From Planctomycetota bacterium (GTDB lineage Bacteria; Planctomycetota; Phycisphaerae; Phycisphaerales; UBA5793), in the NCBI GenBank assembly GCA_963205185.1, contig CAUJHZ010000059.1:1-50971 (forward strand): a DNA stretch of 50,971 nt. Reading direction: 5' to 3'. Shown piece by piece: positions 34,436 to 42,349 of this stretch. Position 1 is the first letter of the stretch; each line of letters starts with the position of its first letter. The position numbers and the translations under genes are program-made. The notes beneath the pieces were generated by a model. That model ran no database searches. It was not told the origin of the DNA and saw only the letters and a list, made by a program, of their open reading frames with translations.

Positions 34436-35281
34436 TCACCGCAGCGCGCTGATGGTGATGGGAGTCGGCGCCCAGGCTTCGCTGCCGCAGCGGACCGCGC
34501 CGCGATCCATCCAGTAGAACTCGACGGTGCGCGAGTGATACATGTCGCTGCGGCGGTATATGCGAAACGGCAGGCCGAGCGCCTCCGCCTGGGCGCAGAC
34601 ATACTCATACATTCCCGGCAGCAGCGCCAGTTGCGCGCCGTGCACCGCGCCGCCGCGCCCGATGGGCAGGAACTGGTAGAGGTGCCACGCGTGGACGTTG
34701 CCGCCGCGCTGGATGTACTTGCCGAGGAAGCGGCCGACGTCTGCGACCTCGTCAAAGTTATTCTGCGTGATGACCGTCGAGATGGTCACCGACTTGCTGA
34801 CCCGCCGCAGCGCTTCGAGACGATCGAGAACAATGGCGTGATGCCGGCCGCGGTAGAGGCGCATGGCGTTGTGCGATTGGGGCTGCACGGATTCGAGCGG
34901 CAGAACCCAGCGGTCGATGGCGTCGAGGTGCTCGAAGCCATCGGGTACGGCGATGCCGTTGGTGCCGACCTGCATCGTGAAGCCGAGCCGCCGGCCCAGC
35001 GCGCCCAGCGCGATGACATCGTGCGGCCAGTCGAACGGCTCGCCCCCGCCGAGCACGACCGAGCGCACCGTCCCGCCGGCGCGGAGGTCGCGCAGCAGCC
35101 CGGCGGCCTGGTCGAAGGCGAAGGCGTTGAAGTTGTCCTCGGTGATGCAGAAGGTGCAGTGCATGTTGCAGCGCGGCTGGAGGAAGACGACCGCCACGCG
35201 CGGGCCGGTGAAGCGCGCACCGGGCGATAGTGGGCCGGATTCCGGCAGCGGCGGAGCGGGCGAATCGGCGAACCCGACCAC
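34436..35281 (-). CDS. Radical SAM protein of unknown specificity
   Basis: 281 residues from GTG 35281, which has AGGAAGG eight bases ahead; a longer frame to ATG 35413 lacks a ribosome site and adds 44 unconserved residues. The cluster motif is CNMHCTFC (C-x3-C-x2-C), followed by GGGEPFDWPHDV for AdoMet binding, MQVGTNGIAVP and LPLESVQPQSHNAM. The C-terminal part has HAWHLYQFLPIGRGG and ends with a lone Cys (RCGSEAWAP). The layout is MoaA-like in the core but has no second cluster motif. The substrate is unknown. Confidence 0.75.
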   Translation of the reverse strand: MVGFADSPAPPLPESGPLSPGARFTGPRVAVVFLQPRCNMHCTFCITEDNFNAFAFDQAAGLLRDLRAGGTVRSVVLGGGEPFDWPHDVIALGALGRRLGFTMQVGTNGIAVPDGFEHLDAIDRWVLPLESVQPQSHNAMRLYRGRHHAIVLDRLEALRRVSKSVTISTVITQNNFDEVADVGRFLGKYIQRGGNVHAWHLYQFLPIGRGGAVHGAQLALLPGMYEYVCAQAEALGLPFRIYRRSDMYHSRTVEFYWMDRGAVRCGSEAWAPTPITISALR

Positions 35282-35430
35282 GGACAAACCCTTCCTGTGC
35301 CACGGGGCCAAAAGAGGACTAAGTGATCCTTTATGGTAGCATATGAGCGCGCGGCTTTCCTCGGCTCCCGTCGACTTGCCCGGAACAACGCCCTGCCTCG
35401 CTGCTCGCTCCATCCGGTAGACGACCGCCC

Positions 35431-35459
35431 TTGACAGGCGACGTGAACTTCAGTACATT
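35431..35459 (+). promoter_or_regulatory. Sigma70-type promoter
   Basis: Perfect -35 TTGACA at 35431-35436, 17-bp spacer, and -10 TACATT at 35454-35459 (four of six). It points to the secreted-protein gene that starts just downstream. Transcription would begin near 35466, so an ATG at 35466 would be leaderless and ATG 35520 would have a 50-base leader. Confidence 0.7.
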
Positions 35460-35519
35460 GACTTGATGTGCCCGCTCCAGCACCATTCCATCCCGATTGC
35501 CCCGAACCACTCCCGCAAG

Positions 35520-36557
35520 ATGGGGGCCATACCGCGGAGACTGGCACGAGCCTTGGTAGTTCTCGTTGCGCTTCAGGCAATGGCGGCCTCAGTTCCGAAC
35601 CCGCCGCAATGGGCTGATCGGGATCTCGACGCCCTGCAGAAGCTGGCGATCGAGCGCATCGGTGCACAGGCGAGTTCGGTGTCGGTCAGGTTCGAAGACG
35701 ATTTGGTGCTGCACTGGCAGGTCAGATGCTGCGAAGGCGCAATCCTTCCCGCCGAACTTGCGAACGACCCCAATCCCGTTTTTCGTGCAAGGCAGCGAAT
35801 CGCCGACTGGTCGCGAGCTACCGCCGAAGCGTTATGTGAGATATCGACTTCTTACATGACCGAGCAAGCACGTAACGATTCGTTCAACGCCCGCACTGAT
35901 GTCGTCGTGTTCGTGGCCGCGGAATTCGACACTTATGAAGATGAGATACTGGCTGAACGAACCAAGGACCTGTCGGAAGATGAAGCCGGGGTAGTAAGGG
36001 CACTGCTACCAAGAAGTTGGACGACTTGGCGCGGCAGACGTCTTGTGCGGGAACTCGGCCCAGCGGACCACATTCCTGGATGGCAGCCAAGTCGCGCGGC
36101 CGAGGCGCTCTTCGACGAGTATTCCATGCGCTCTCTGTGCCAGATCGACGCCGCAGACGAGCCCCCTATTTTCCAGGCTCGAATTGAACAGGTCTGCGGA
36201 GACTCATCCAGAATCCGCGGACGCGTTGTACTTACGAATAAGAGCAAGACGCCGGCGACTGTTCTGTCCGACTGGAGTGGACTTGCACGTGTCGCACTGC
36301 CGCTTGGCGACTCGATCGTTGCTGGACCGAAGGGACATCCGATGCAGCCGAATGCCACGAAGCGGATTGTCTACAAGAGCGTCGCTCCAGGAGAAGAGAT
36401 TGCAGTTCCGTTTGCACTTTGGCGAACGGGGATCGCGGAACTGGGCGTGACCGGCCTAACGGCTGTAGTGTCGTTTGACGCGGCGTTCCAAGAATTTGGC
36501 GTGGCCGGCGTTCCGGACGTGCCGGTGGCCACGGTCGAGTCCGGACTATCATTCTGA
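35520..36557 (+). CDS. Secreted protein of unknown function
   Basis: 345 residues from ATG 35520. This start gives a good signal peptide (RRLARALVVLVALQAMAAS); a start at 35466 would place 18 residues before it. The mature part includes LQKLAIERIGAQASSVSVRFEDD and an acidic helical stretch (ELANDPNPVFRARQRIADW), then a beta-rich C-terminal third (GRVVLTNKSKTPATV ... KRIVYKSVAPGEEIAVPFA). The last part resembles an immunoglobulin-like domain. Base composition is less GC-rich than neighbours. No family is recognised. Confidence 0.6.
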   Translation: MGAIPRRLARALVVLVALQAMAASVPNPPQWADRDLDALQKLAIERIGAQASSVSVRFEDDLVLHWQVRCCEGAILPAELANDPNPVFRARQRIADWSRATAEALCEISTSYMTEQARNDSFNARTDVVVFVAAEFDTYEDEILAERTKDLSEDEAGVVRALLPRSWTTWRGRRLVRELGPADHIPGWQPSRAAEALFDEYSMRSLCQIDAADEPPIFQARIEQVCGDSSRIRGRVVLTNKSKTPATVLSDWSGLARVALPLGDSIVAGPKGHPMQPNATKRIVYKSVAPGEEIAVPFALWRTGIAELGVTGLTAVVSFDAAFQEFGVAGVPDVPVATVESGLSF

Positions 36558-36644
36558 AGCGCACGGCCCTCGGCTGACAATCGCGGCCCGTGCGTTCCGG
36601 GTGCATGCGCAAACGAATGTGGTTCAGTTCTCCGAAATGTCCTG

Positions 36645-36680
36645 CAAAAAGCGGGCTCGGCGCTTCGCGCGCCGAGCCCG
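36645..36680 (-). terminator. Rho-independent terminator
   Basis: Perfect 11-bp stem CGGGCTCGGCG / CGCCGAGCCCG (36652-36680) with a 7-nt loop, followed on the minus strand by CTTTTTGC (A tract 36646-36650 on the plus strand). It lies 57 bp beyond the stop of the minus-strand secreted gene at 36737. Confidence 0.85.
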
Positions 36681-36736
36681 TTGATCGAAAAAACGTACCT
36701 GGAACCTGATAGATGGGCAATCTCTGCCCAGCCGCG

Positions 36737-37684
36737 TCAGTTGATTCGCGTCGCCACTACGTTCGTCTTATTCTCGAACTGGCACGCCTGGAACCACACG
36801 TTGCGCCCGCTGCCGCCCATCGGGATCGGCAGCGTCCAGTTGCACGTGCCCGAGCCGTCCGTCTGCTTCACACCGCCCGCCTGTCGCGGCTGAGCGAGAT
36901 CGAGCGTGACGTTCAGCGGCGGCACAAAAGTGCTGCCCGTGCCCGCGAGGCTGTAGACGAGGTACGTTGCCGCGTTGGGCGTCGCACCCGTCACGTGGAA
37001 CGAGCCGGGCTGGCCGCCGGTCAGCGGATCGACCGCCAGCGTCGCGCCCCCACCCACCCAGTTGATGAGCATGTCATCGATGATGATGCGCGGCAGCGAA
37101 TACTGGTTGCCGAAGGTCGAGTAGATCTTCAGCTGATCGAACTGAGCGCCCGAGACGCTCAGCGCGCTGATGGCGCCGTTGTCGCGTCCGCCGCCGTCGG
37201 CGATCTGGAAGCTGTCGCTGGCGACGACCTGCCCGCCCATGAGCGCATCGAGGTGCACGACGATGCCGCCCCACGGCCCGTTCTCGTAATAGCCGACATC
37301 CATCGACAGCGAATCCGCAACGCCGTCGAGATCGACGGTGACGCTGGAAAGTCGGCCGAGGCTGAGGTTGTCGCCGCCGATGTAGGCGTTGCCGAAGGTG
37401 AGCAGTTTGTCCTCGCTGCCCCAGCCGGGGAAGTCGTTGTACCACGCCGTCGCGTCTTCGCAGATGCACTCATCTGTCGGCTCGGGGCCGAACGGCGAGC
37501 CGTCAGGGAACACGCCCGAGACGTTGTTGAGGTCGTGGAACGTGAGGCCCTGGTGCGACCAGGGATCGCCCAGCGGACCTTCGCTCTGGTCTTCAAAGTC
37601 GATGAGCACGGGTTGGGCCGCGGCCAGGCAGGCCATGGACAGTACGGCAGTTGCGGCGGCGAGTGCCGCGTGACGCTGATTCAT
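36737..37684 (-). CDS. Secreted jelly-roll-like protein with the shared C-terminal domain (Cys-poor type)
   Basis: 315 residues from ATG 37684, chosen because AAAGGA lies about eight bases ahead; two ATGs further upstream are less well placed. The signal peptide is RHAALAAATAVLSMACLAAAQ. The N-terminal 200 residues (VLIDFEDQSEGPLGDPWSHQ ... VTVDLDGVADSLSMDVGYY ... IIIDDMLINWV) look like a PEP-CTERM-type jelly roll without a PEP-CTERM tail. The C-terminal module has YLVYSLAGTGSTFVPP, NVTLDLAQPRQAGG, TDGSGTCNWTLPIPMG, RNVWFQACQ and TNVV. It is close to the copy at 27.5 kb. Confidence 0.75.
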   Translation of the reverse strand: MNQRHAALAAATAVLSMACLAAAQPVLIDFEDQSEGPLGDPWSHQGLTFHDLNNVSGVFPDGSPFGPEPTDECICEDATAWYNDFPGWGSEDKLLTFGNAYIGGDNLSLGRLSSVTVDLDGVADSLSMDVGYYENGPWGGIVVHLDALMGGQVVASDSFQIADGGGRDNGAISALSVSGAQFDQLKIYSTFGNQYSLPRIIIDDMLINWVGGGATLAVDPLTGGQPGSFHVTGATPNAATYLVYSLAGTGSTFVPPLNVTLDLAQPRQAGGVKQTDGSGTCNWTLPIPMGGSGRNVWFQACQFENKTNVVATRIN

Positions 37685-37746
37685 CTCGATCATCCTTTCC
37701 AATTGGTTCTTCACCGTTCAAAGCCAACACTGCATCGTGAGCCTTC

Positions 37747-38952
37747 TCACCGAGGCGGCAGGTCGTGACGGATCACGACCGAAGCCGGCATCGGCGGGTA
37801 GGCCATGCGAATGCGATACACGTCAAACTGGTCCGCGTCCCAGCCCACCGCTGAGAACGCAGCACGAAGTATTTTCTGATAGCCCGGCACATCGGGCGTG
37901 CGCGCGACCGTGACGCCGCGGCCGAGGTGCTCGATCGTTTCGCTCGTGGGCAGGCGGTCGTGCTCATCCTGCGTGATGGGCGAGTTGAGTTCGCCGAATA
38001 CGCACATCTCGCGCTCCACGCGCGGAAACAGGCCGCGATGCACAAACTGGTCGTAGACGAACACTTCGGCCGGCGTGCGGACGACGGCGCCAAAGAGCAT
38101 GCGCTTGTGGCCGGGCGTAGCGTGCACGGGCGAAAGTTCGCGCAGCACTTCGCCCGTGACAATGGTCTGCTGGCCCGTGAAGCCGACGGGGGCGGGAAGC
38201 AGCTCGTCATTGAGCAGGCCCGGCTCGGCGCTGCGGCGGCGCAACTCTGGCAGCGGCTGCGAACAGAAGTCGAGCATCACCGGCACGCCGCCCATGGCTT
38301 CGGCGCCCTGCGGGTCGAGCGGGGCGCGCAGCATGCGCCGGTCGGGAACGTTGTCATCGATGATCGCCGACTGGCTCACGATCCAGTGCACGTTGCGCCG
38401 CACGCGCTTGAGGCCGATGAGGCCGCGCACCTGCACGGCGTCGAACCAGTCGCTCTTGCCTCGCGAAAAGTTGAGGATGCTCGTGGAGAGCAGCGTGCGC
38501 GCCTGGGCGCCGAAGATGAAGCTGTTGCCCTGGAACGCCCTCTCGCGCCACTTCACTTCCGCCTGCTGCAGCGTCGTTTCGGAAGCGGATTCGACGAGCA
38601 TCTCCATCGAGGTGCGGTCGCCGGCGTGGGTCCGGACGAGATCGGCGAACGACTCGGCGGCGGCGCGCAGGGTGTCGGAAGTGCTCTGCGGCAGGCCGAG
38701 CCGCTGCAGCGCAGTCAGCAGCGATTCCATCCCGGCGGGCGTGGGCATGTGGCGCACTGCGGCGAACGGATCGGGTTCGTACGCCACATGGCGCACCTGC
38801 CAGGCAAGTTTGCGGTGGATGCCCAGCGCTTCGCAGATCTGCGTGATGCCGACCTCGCCCCCGCCGCAGTACCGCTCGAGCATGCCGGCGAACAGATCCT
38901 GCACCGCAGGCATGCGCCGGGCAACATCCTGTTCGAAAGAGAGTTCGTGCAT
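37747..38952 (-). CDS. Probable DNA-binding protein of unknown family
   Basis: 401 residues from ATG 38952. An N-terminal helix-turn-helix-like stretch, GEVGITQICEALGIHRKLAWQVRHV (read in two parts, ICEALGIHRKLAWQV being the likely recognition unit), suggests a regulator. The large C-terminal part has no known ligand-binding family by eye; it includes KRMLFGAVVRTPAEVFVYD and YRIRMAYPPMPASVVI. It is driven by a near-consensus promoter just upstream. It is divergent from a methyltransferase gene by 160 bp. No function is assigned. Confidence 0.55.
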   Translation of the reverse strand: MHELSFEQDVARRMPAVQDLFAGMLERYCGGGEVGITQICEALGIHRKLAWQVRHVAYEPDPFAAVRHMPTPAGMESLLTALQRLGLPQSTSDTLRAAAESFADLVRTHAGDRTSMEMLVESASETTLQQAEVKWRERAFQGNSFIFGAQARTLLSTSILNFSRGKSDWFDAVQVRGLIGLKRVRRNVHWIVSQSAIIDDNVPDRRMLRAPLDPQGAEAMGGVPVMLDFCSQPLPELRRRSAEPGLLNDELLPAPVGFTGQQTIVTGEVLRELSPVHATPGHKRMLFGAVVRTPAEVFVYDQFVHRGLFPRVEREMCVFGELNSPITQDEHDRLPTSETIEHLGRGVTVARTPDVPGYQKILRAAFSAVGWDADQFDVYRIRMAYPPMPASVVIRHDLPPR

Positions 38953-38983
38953 GCGCGGCCTTGGGAAGAAACCGATCGCGACC

Positions 38984-39012
38984 AGTATATCACATTTCTG
39001 ATACCAAGTCAA
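38984..39012 (-). promoter_or_regulatory. Near-consensus sigma70-type promoter
   Basis: On the minus strand, TTGACT (complement of 39007-39012) and TATACT (complement of 38984-38989) are 17 bp apart, each matching five of six. The -10 lies about 32 bp before ATG 38952 of the probable DNA-binding protein. Confidence 0.8.
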
Positions 39013-39112
39013 AAACCGTTTCGGAAACAAATCCTTGGCCTGGCGCCCCCTGTTAAACTGGGAAGAGGTGGCTCGGCCTGACACCGTTTCGATCGGCTGA
39101 TATCCTCTCGCC

Positions 39113-39886
39113 GTGAGCCAGCCCGCCGATCCTCTGACTTACTTCACCGGCCTGGCCGATCGGTACGCGGCCAACCGGCCGTCCTACCCCGCCGCGGCGA
39201 TCGACGCGATCCTGCAGGGCCTGCCGGAGTCGCCGCGCATCGCCGACGTCGGCTGCGGCACGGGTATCGCCACCACGCTGCTCGCGCGAGCCGGCGCGCG
39301 CGTCATCGGCATCGAGCCCAACGATGAGATGCGCCGCCGGGCGATGAACGATCTTCCGCCGGAGTTGTGCTCCGCGGTCGACTTCCGCGAGGCGACGGCC
39401 GAGGCAACGGGACTCGAGGATGGGAGTGTGCACGCGGTGCTCTGCGCTCAGTCGTTTCACTGGTTCGATCTCGACGCGGCGCTGAACGAGTTCCACCGCA
39501 TTCTCGCGCCCGGCGGCCGGCTCGCGCTGATGTGGAACGTGCGCGTGCCTCAGTCCGAGATGGACCGCATCTACGCCCAGTGCGTCATCGAAGCGCAGGA
39601 GAAGGCCAAGGGCGAAGGCCGCGTGCTGCGGCGGAACTACGGCGTCGATCTCAACGAACTCGGCCCACAGTTCAGCGGCGGCCGGCAACTCGCCTGGCGC
39701 AACCCGCAGACCTGCACGCTGCCGACCCTGCTGGGCAAGGCGGCGAGCGCCTCTTATTTTCCGCGCGAACCGGCGGCGGCCGATGCACTGCTGGCTCGCC
39801 TCGCGCACGCGTTCGAGCAGCACCAGTCAGGCGGCGTCGTCGAGATCAACCAGGAATGCCGCCTGACGCTGGCGACGCGCGTCTGA
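39113..39886 (+). CDS. Class I SAM-dependent methyltransferase
   Basis: 257 residues from GTG 39113. Motif I is RIADVGCGTGIATTLLARAG, followed by VIGIEPNDEM as the acidic post-I strand, then VHAVLCAQSFHWFDLDAALNEFHRILAPGGRLALMWN. The HWFD motif is common in small-molecule methyltransferases of the UbiE-like group. Start choice is weak because no ribosome site is clear. The substrate is unknown. It is divergent from the DNA-binding gene. Confidence 0.85.
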   Translation: MSQPADPLTYFTGLADRYAANRPSYPAAAIDAILQGLPESPRIADVGCGTGIATTLLARAGARVIGIEPNDEMRRRAMNDLPPELCSAVDFREATAEATGLEDGSVHAVLCAQSFHWFDLDAALNEFHRILAPGGRLALMWNVRVPQSEMDRIYAQCVIEAQEKAKGEGRVLRRNYGVDLNELGPQFSGGRQLAWRNPQTCTLPTLLGKAASASYFPREPAAADALLARLAHAFEQHQSGGVVEINQECRLTLATRV

Positions 39887-39914
39887 CGCCGACCATCCGC
39901 GCTAACGGACAACT

Positions 39915-40388
39915 CTAGTGCAAGCCGGGCCCGGACCCCGCGCCAGCCGCCACGCCAGGGCCGGAGATGAATAACTCATCCGGCAAGCGATGGCCGCACG
40001 GCAACTGCTTCATCCACCGCCAGACTTCCTGTACGTCTTCTTCGGCATCAGCCAGCGTGCGCTCATCGATCTGTTCTGAATGCAACTGGGATTGCGCCGC
40101 CTCGATCTGGCGGCGCAAAGAAAGCACCAGCATCGGCTGGCGATCCTCCGTGTCGCGGCCCGCCTGACGCAGCGCCTCGATTTCGGTTTGCTCTTGAGCG
40201 AGTGCCGCATCAAGTACCTGAATCTGTTTCATCAGGCGCTCTTGCCGCTCGAACTGTTCCGTCAAGCGCTCGACTTGTTCGGTCCGACCGCTGGCGCCTG
40301 TCGAAGCCGTCTGGCAGCCTCCAAACACGAGCAGACACATCAGGCCGACGGCCGTCTGCTGAAGATACTGCAGCGATCGATGGACCAC
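39915..40388 (-). CDS. Coiled-coil lipoprotein, unknown
   Basis: 157 residues from GTG 40388, with AGAGAGGTGG ahead. The signal segment ends LMCLLVFGGC, a clear lipobox. Residues about 35-110 are rich in Glu, Gln, Leu and Arg in heptad-like spacing (VERLTEQFERQERLMKQIQ, ALAQEQTEIEALRQAG), so a coiled coil is likely. The last third is Gly/Pro-rich. It is followed on the same strand by no obvious partner; a second lipoprotein starts upstream at 40656. No family is recognised. Confidence 0.7.
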   Translation of the reverse strand: MVHRSLQYLQQTAVGLMCLLVFGGCQTASTGASGRTEQVERLTEQFERQERLMKQIQVLDAALAQEQTEIEALRQAGRDTEDRQPMLVLSLRRQIEAAQSQLHSEQIDERTLADAEEDVQEVWRWMKQLPCGHRLPDELFISGPGVAAGAGSGPGLH

Positions 40389-40449
40389 ACGACACCACCT
40401 CTCTGGAGATCAAGCAGGCTATGTCGCGCTCACTCGCCGGTCGCGGCGT

Positions 40450-40656
40450 TCACCACCTGCAATGGTCGTGGTGGCGATAGTGATGATGGTGCCGCTCGTG
40501 GTAGTGTCCGCGATAGCGGTGAGTGTCGCGGACCACGAAGTAGGAACTCGTCGTGCAGCCGCCCAGCAGCACCGCCCCGAGGAGCACTGCGGCGAGCGCG
40601 GCCCGGCGGCCGATGCGCGGGATCGATGGATGGGTCGATTGAATCTCGGCGGACAT
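40450..40656 (-). CDS. Small His-rich lipoprotein
   Basis: 68 residues from ATG 40656, which has GGGGAGG about seven bases ahead. The signal segment RRAALAAVLLGAVLLGGC ends in a lipobox. The mature part is about 34 residues and ends HYHERHHHHYRHHDHC, with eleven His in a short tail. Metal binding at the outer surface is plausible. It lies 61 bp upstream of the coiled-coil lipoprotein gene on the same strand, so the pair may be cotranscribed. Confidence 0.6.
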   Translation of the reverse strand: MSAEIQSTHPSIPRIGRRAALAAVLLGAVLLGGCTTSSYFVVRDTHRYRGHYHERHHHHYRHHDHCRW

Positions 40657-40748
40657 AGCGTGACCTCCCCGGAAACGGACAGATGCGCCGGCAGCGCAGC
40701 GCGTTTCCAAGGGGACGCACGGCAAGCGAGCCTATTCCATCGGCCCTC

Positions 40749-41243
40749 TCAGTATCCGCTGTCGGCCACGAAGATGGCGATGCCCAGCCCGCCCCAGAGC
40801 AGCGTGAGCAGGCCGCCCATGATGATGCCGACCCAGGCGTGCACGCCGCCGCGGATCTCGGGCTTGCGGCGATAGTTGCGCCAGCCGATGATGCCGAGGA
40901 CAAACGCGGGAATGCCGAGCACGATGCCGATGAACGGCAGCAGCGAGAAGATCCCCATGTAGTACGCCGTGAGCGCCGCCGGATTTTGGTACGGCACGAG
41001 CCCGCCACCGGGCAGCGGCTGGGCGGTGATGGGCACGCGCGTCGTCGGCGGCGCGCCCAGCACGCGGGCAAGGCGCGGCTCGTTGAAGACGCTGCGCACC
41101 TCGGACGGGTCGGCCGTGTTGACGAGCAGCCCGTCGCGCGGCACGCGGCCCTGGCGCGTCCACTGCTCGAGCAGGTCGAGATCGGCGGGACCGAATTCGG
41201 TTCCGTTTCCCAGACGCAGCATATAGGTGGGCGAGTCGGGCAT
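40749..41243 (-). CDS. GYF-like/DUF4190-like membrane protein
   Basis: 164 residues from ATG 41243; a longer reading to 41450 adds unconserved residues. Residues 6-45 (TYMLRLGNGTEFGPADLDLL ... WTRQGRVPRDGLLVN) look like a GYF_2-type domain. Then a short linker leads to two membrane helices in DUF4190 style (YMGIFSLLPFIGIVLGIPAFVLGIIGW ... GIIMGGLLTLLWGGLGIAIF). This domain order is common in planctomycetes. The function is unknown. It is divergent from another DUF4190-like gene by 144 bp. Confidence 0.75.
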   Translation of the reverse strand: MPDSPTYMLRLGNGTEFGPADLDLLEQWTRQGRVPRDGLLVNTADPSEVRSVFNEPRLARVLGAPPTTRVPITAQPLPGGGLVPYQNPAALTAYYMGIFSLLPFIGIVLGIPAFVLGIIGWRNYRRKPEIRGGVHAWVGIIMGGLLTLLWGGLGIAIFVADSGY

Positions 41244-41387
41244 GCGGTGAGTATGGCCGATGGGGACCGCCCCGTCAAGGGATGTTTTGTCGATGATCGA
41301 ACCCTGCTGCGCCGATAAGTCCGGAAACACAGGCGTGGCGACACGGGCGATCGGCCGCGCCACCCGGTCTAACCAAGGAATCACAGC

Positions 41388-41720
41388 ATGACGCAGTTTC
41401 CACCGCAAGTAAACCCCGGCGGCTACCAGGGCGGACACATGAAGCCGCATCGCGGGGTGCTGATCCTCGTGTTCGGCATTCTGAGCTTCTTCATCTGTGT
41501 CCTCTTCGGCATCGCCTCGTGGGTCATGGGCAACAGCGATCTGAGCGAGATGGACGCCGGGCTCATGGATCCATCCGGCCGAGGCCTGACGCAGGCCGGC
41601 AAGATTCTGGGCATGGTCTCATGCCTGCTGACGGTCCTCGGCCTCGTGCTGGGAATCGTGCTCTTCGCACTGGGCATGATTGGCGTGGCAGCGGGCGCAG
41701 CGGGCTCCGGCGGGCCGTGA
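41388..41720 (+). CDS. DUF4190-like membrane protein
   Basis: 110 residues with two membrane helices (GVLILVFGILSFFICVLFGIASWVMG and MVSCLLTVLGLVLGIVLFALGMIGVA), separated by a short polar loop with SGRGLTQAGKILG, the typical DUF4190 connector. The first 20 residues are Pro/Gly-rich and cytoplasmic. AAGGA precedes ATG 41388. Its TGA shares one base with the next ATG (TGATG), so the two are coupled. Confidence 0.8.
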   Translation: MTQFPPQVNPGGYQGGHMKPHRGVLILVFGILSFFICVLFGIASWVMGNSDLSEMDAGLMDPSGRGLTQAGKILGMVSCLLTVLGLVLGIVLFALGMIGVAAGAAGSGGP

Positions 41721-42139
41721 TGCCGGCGGGTTCACCGATGATCTGTACCGCGAACCCGTGTGCACGGTTCCGTTGGCCGCTGCTTGCCGTGGCGGTATGG
41801 GCAGGGCTTGTGCTCGCGCTGACGGGGCTCAACGCATACGGAGGCGCCGAGGCGACCTCGTGCATCTTTCAACGCGTGACCGGCCAGCCGTGCGCAACGT
41901 GCGGCGGGACGCGGGCGACGCTGCAACTCTTTCGCGGCGAGTTCGCCGAGGCGCTGCAGTTCAATCCGCTCGTCACGCTGGCGTGGCTCGCGGCGCCGCC
42001 GGGCATTGCGTGGCTGCTCTTGCGAAAGCAGCGCGGCCAGCCGCGCCTTGAACAGCGTGTCGCATTGCGGCTCTGGATCGCTGCGGGACTGCTTCTCGCG
42101 GCGAACTGGATGTACCTGCTGGTCGCGCGGCCGTTCTGA
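41720..42139 (+). CDS. DUF2752 membrane protein
   Basis: 139 residues, starting at ATG 41720 within the upstream stop. The DUF2752 hallmark is present: TSCIFQRVTGQPCATCGGTRATLQLFRGE, with the C-x2-CGGTRA core, followed by ALQFNPLVTLAWLAAPPGIAWLLL. Three to four membrane helices are seen. The family's function is not established. Coupled to the DUF4190-like gene. Confidence 0.88.
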   Translation: MPAGSPMICTANPCARFRWPLLAVAVWAGLVLALTGLNAYGGAEATSCIFQRVTGQPCATCGGTRATLQLFRGEFAEALQFNPLVTLAWLAAPPGIAWLLLRKQRGQPRLEQRVALRLWIAAGLLLAANWMYLLVARPF

Positions 42140-42349
42140 AACCAGAAAATCTCCGCAGAGACGCTGCATCTCCGCCGCGCGGAGCGAGGCACGGCATGTG
42201 CCTCACGGTGGGAGAAGCGGTTCTCGGACATCGTCATCGGGGTGGAATCCCCCATCTGTGGCTCGGCGATCGAATCGCCGGCGATTGCGTCGCCTTCGAG
42301 TTTATACTGGCGCAGCGTCCTGCTCGTTTCGACTCGAAGGAGGGGAGAG

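Noticed and set aside
34436-35281. Viperin-like antiviral radical SAM enzyme
   Set aside because: The cluster motif fits any radical SAM protein, and I do not see the conserved C-terminal features of viperins.
42285-42308. Promoter TTGCGT ... TATACT before the 42350 gene
   Set aside because: The spacing is only 12 bp, too short for a sigma70 promoter; the TATACT alone is weak evidence.
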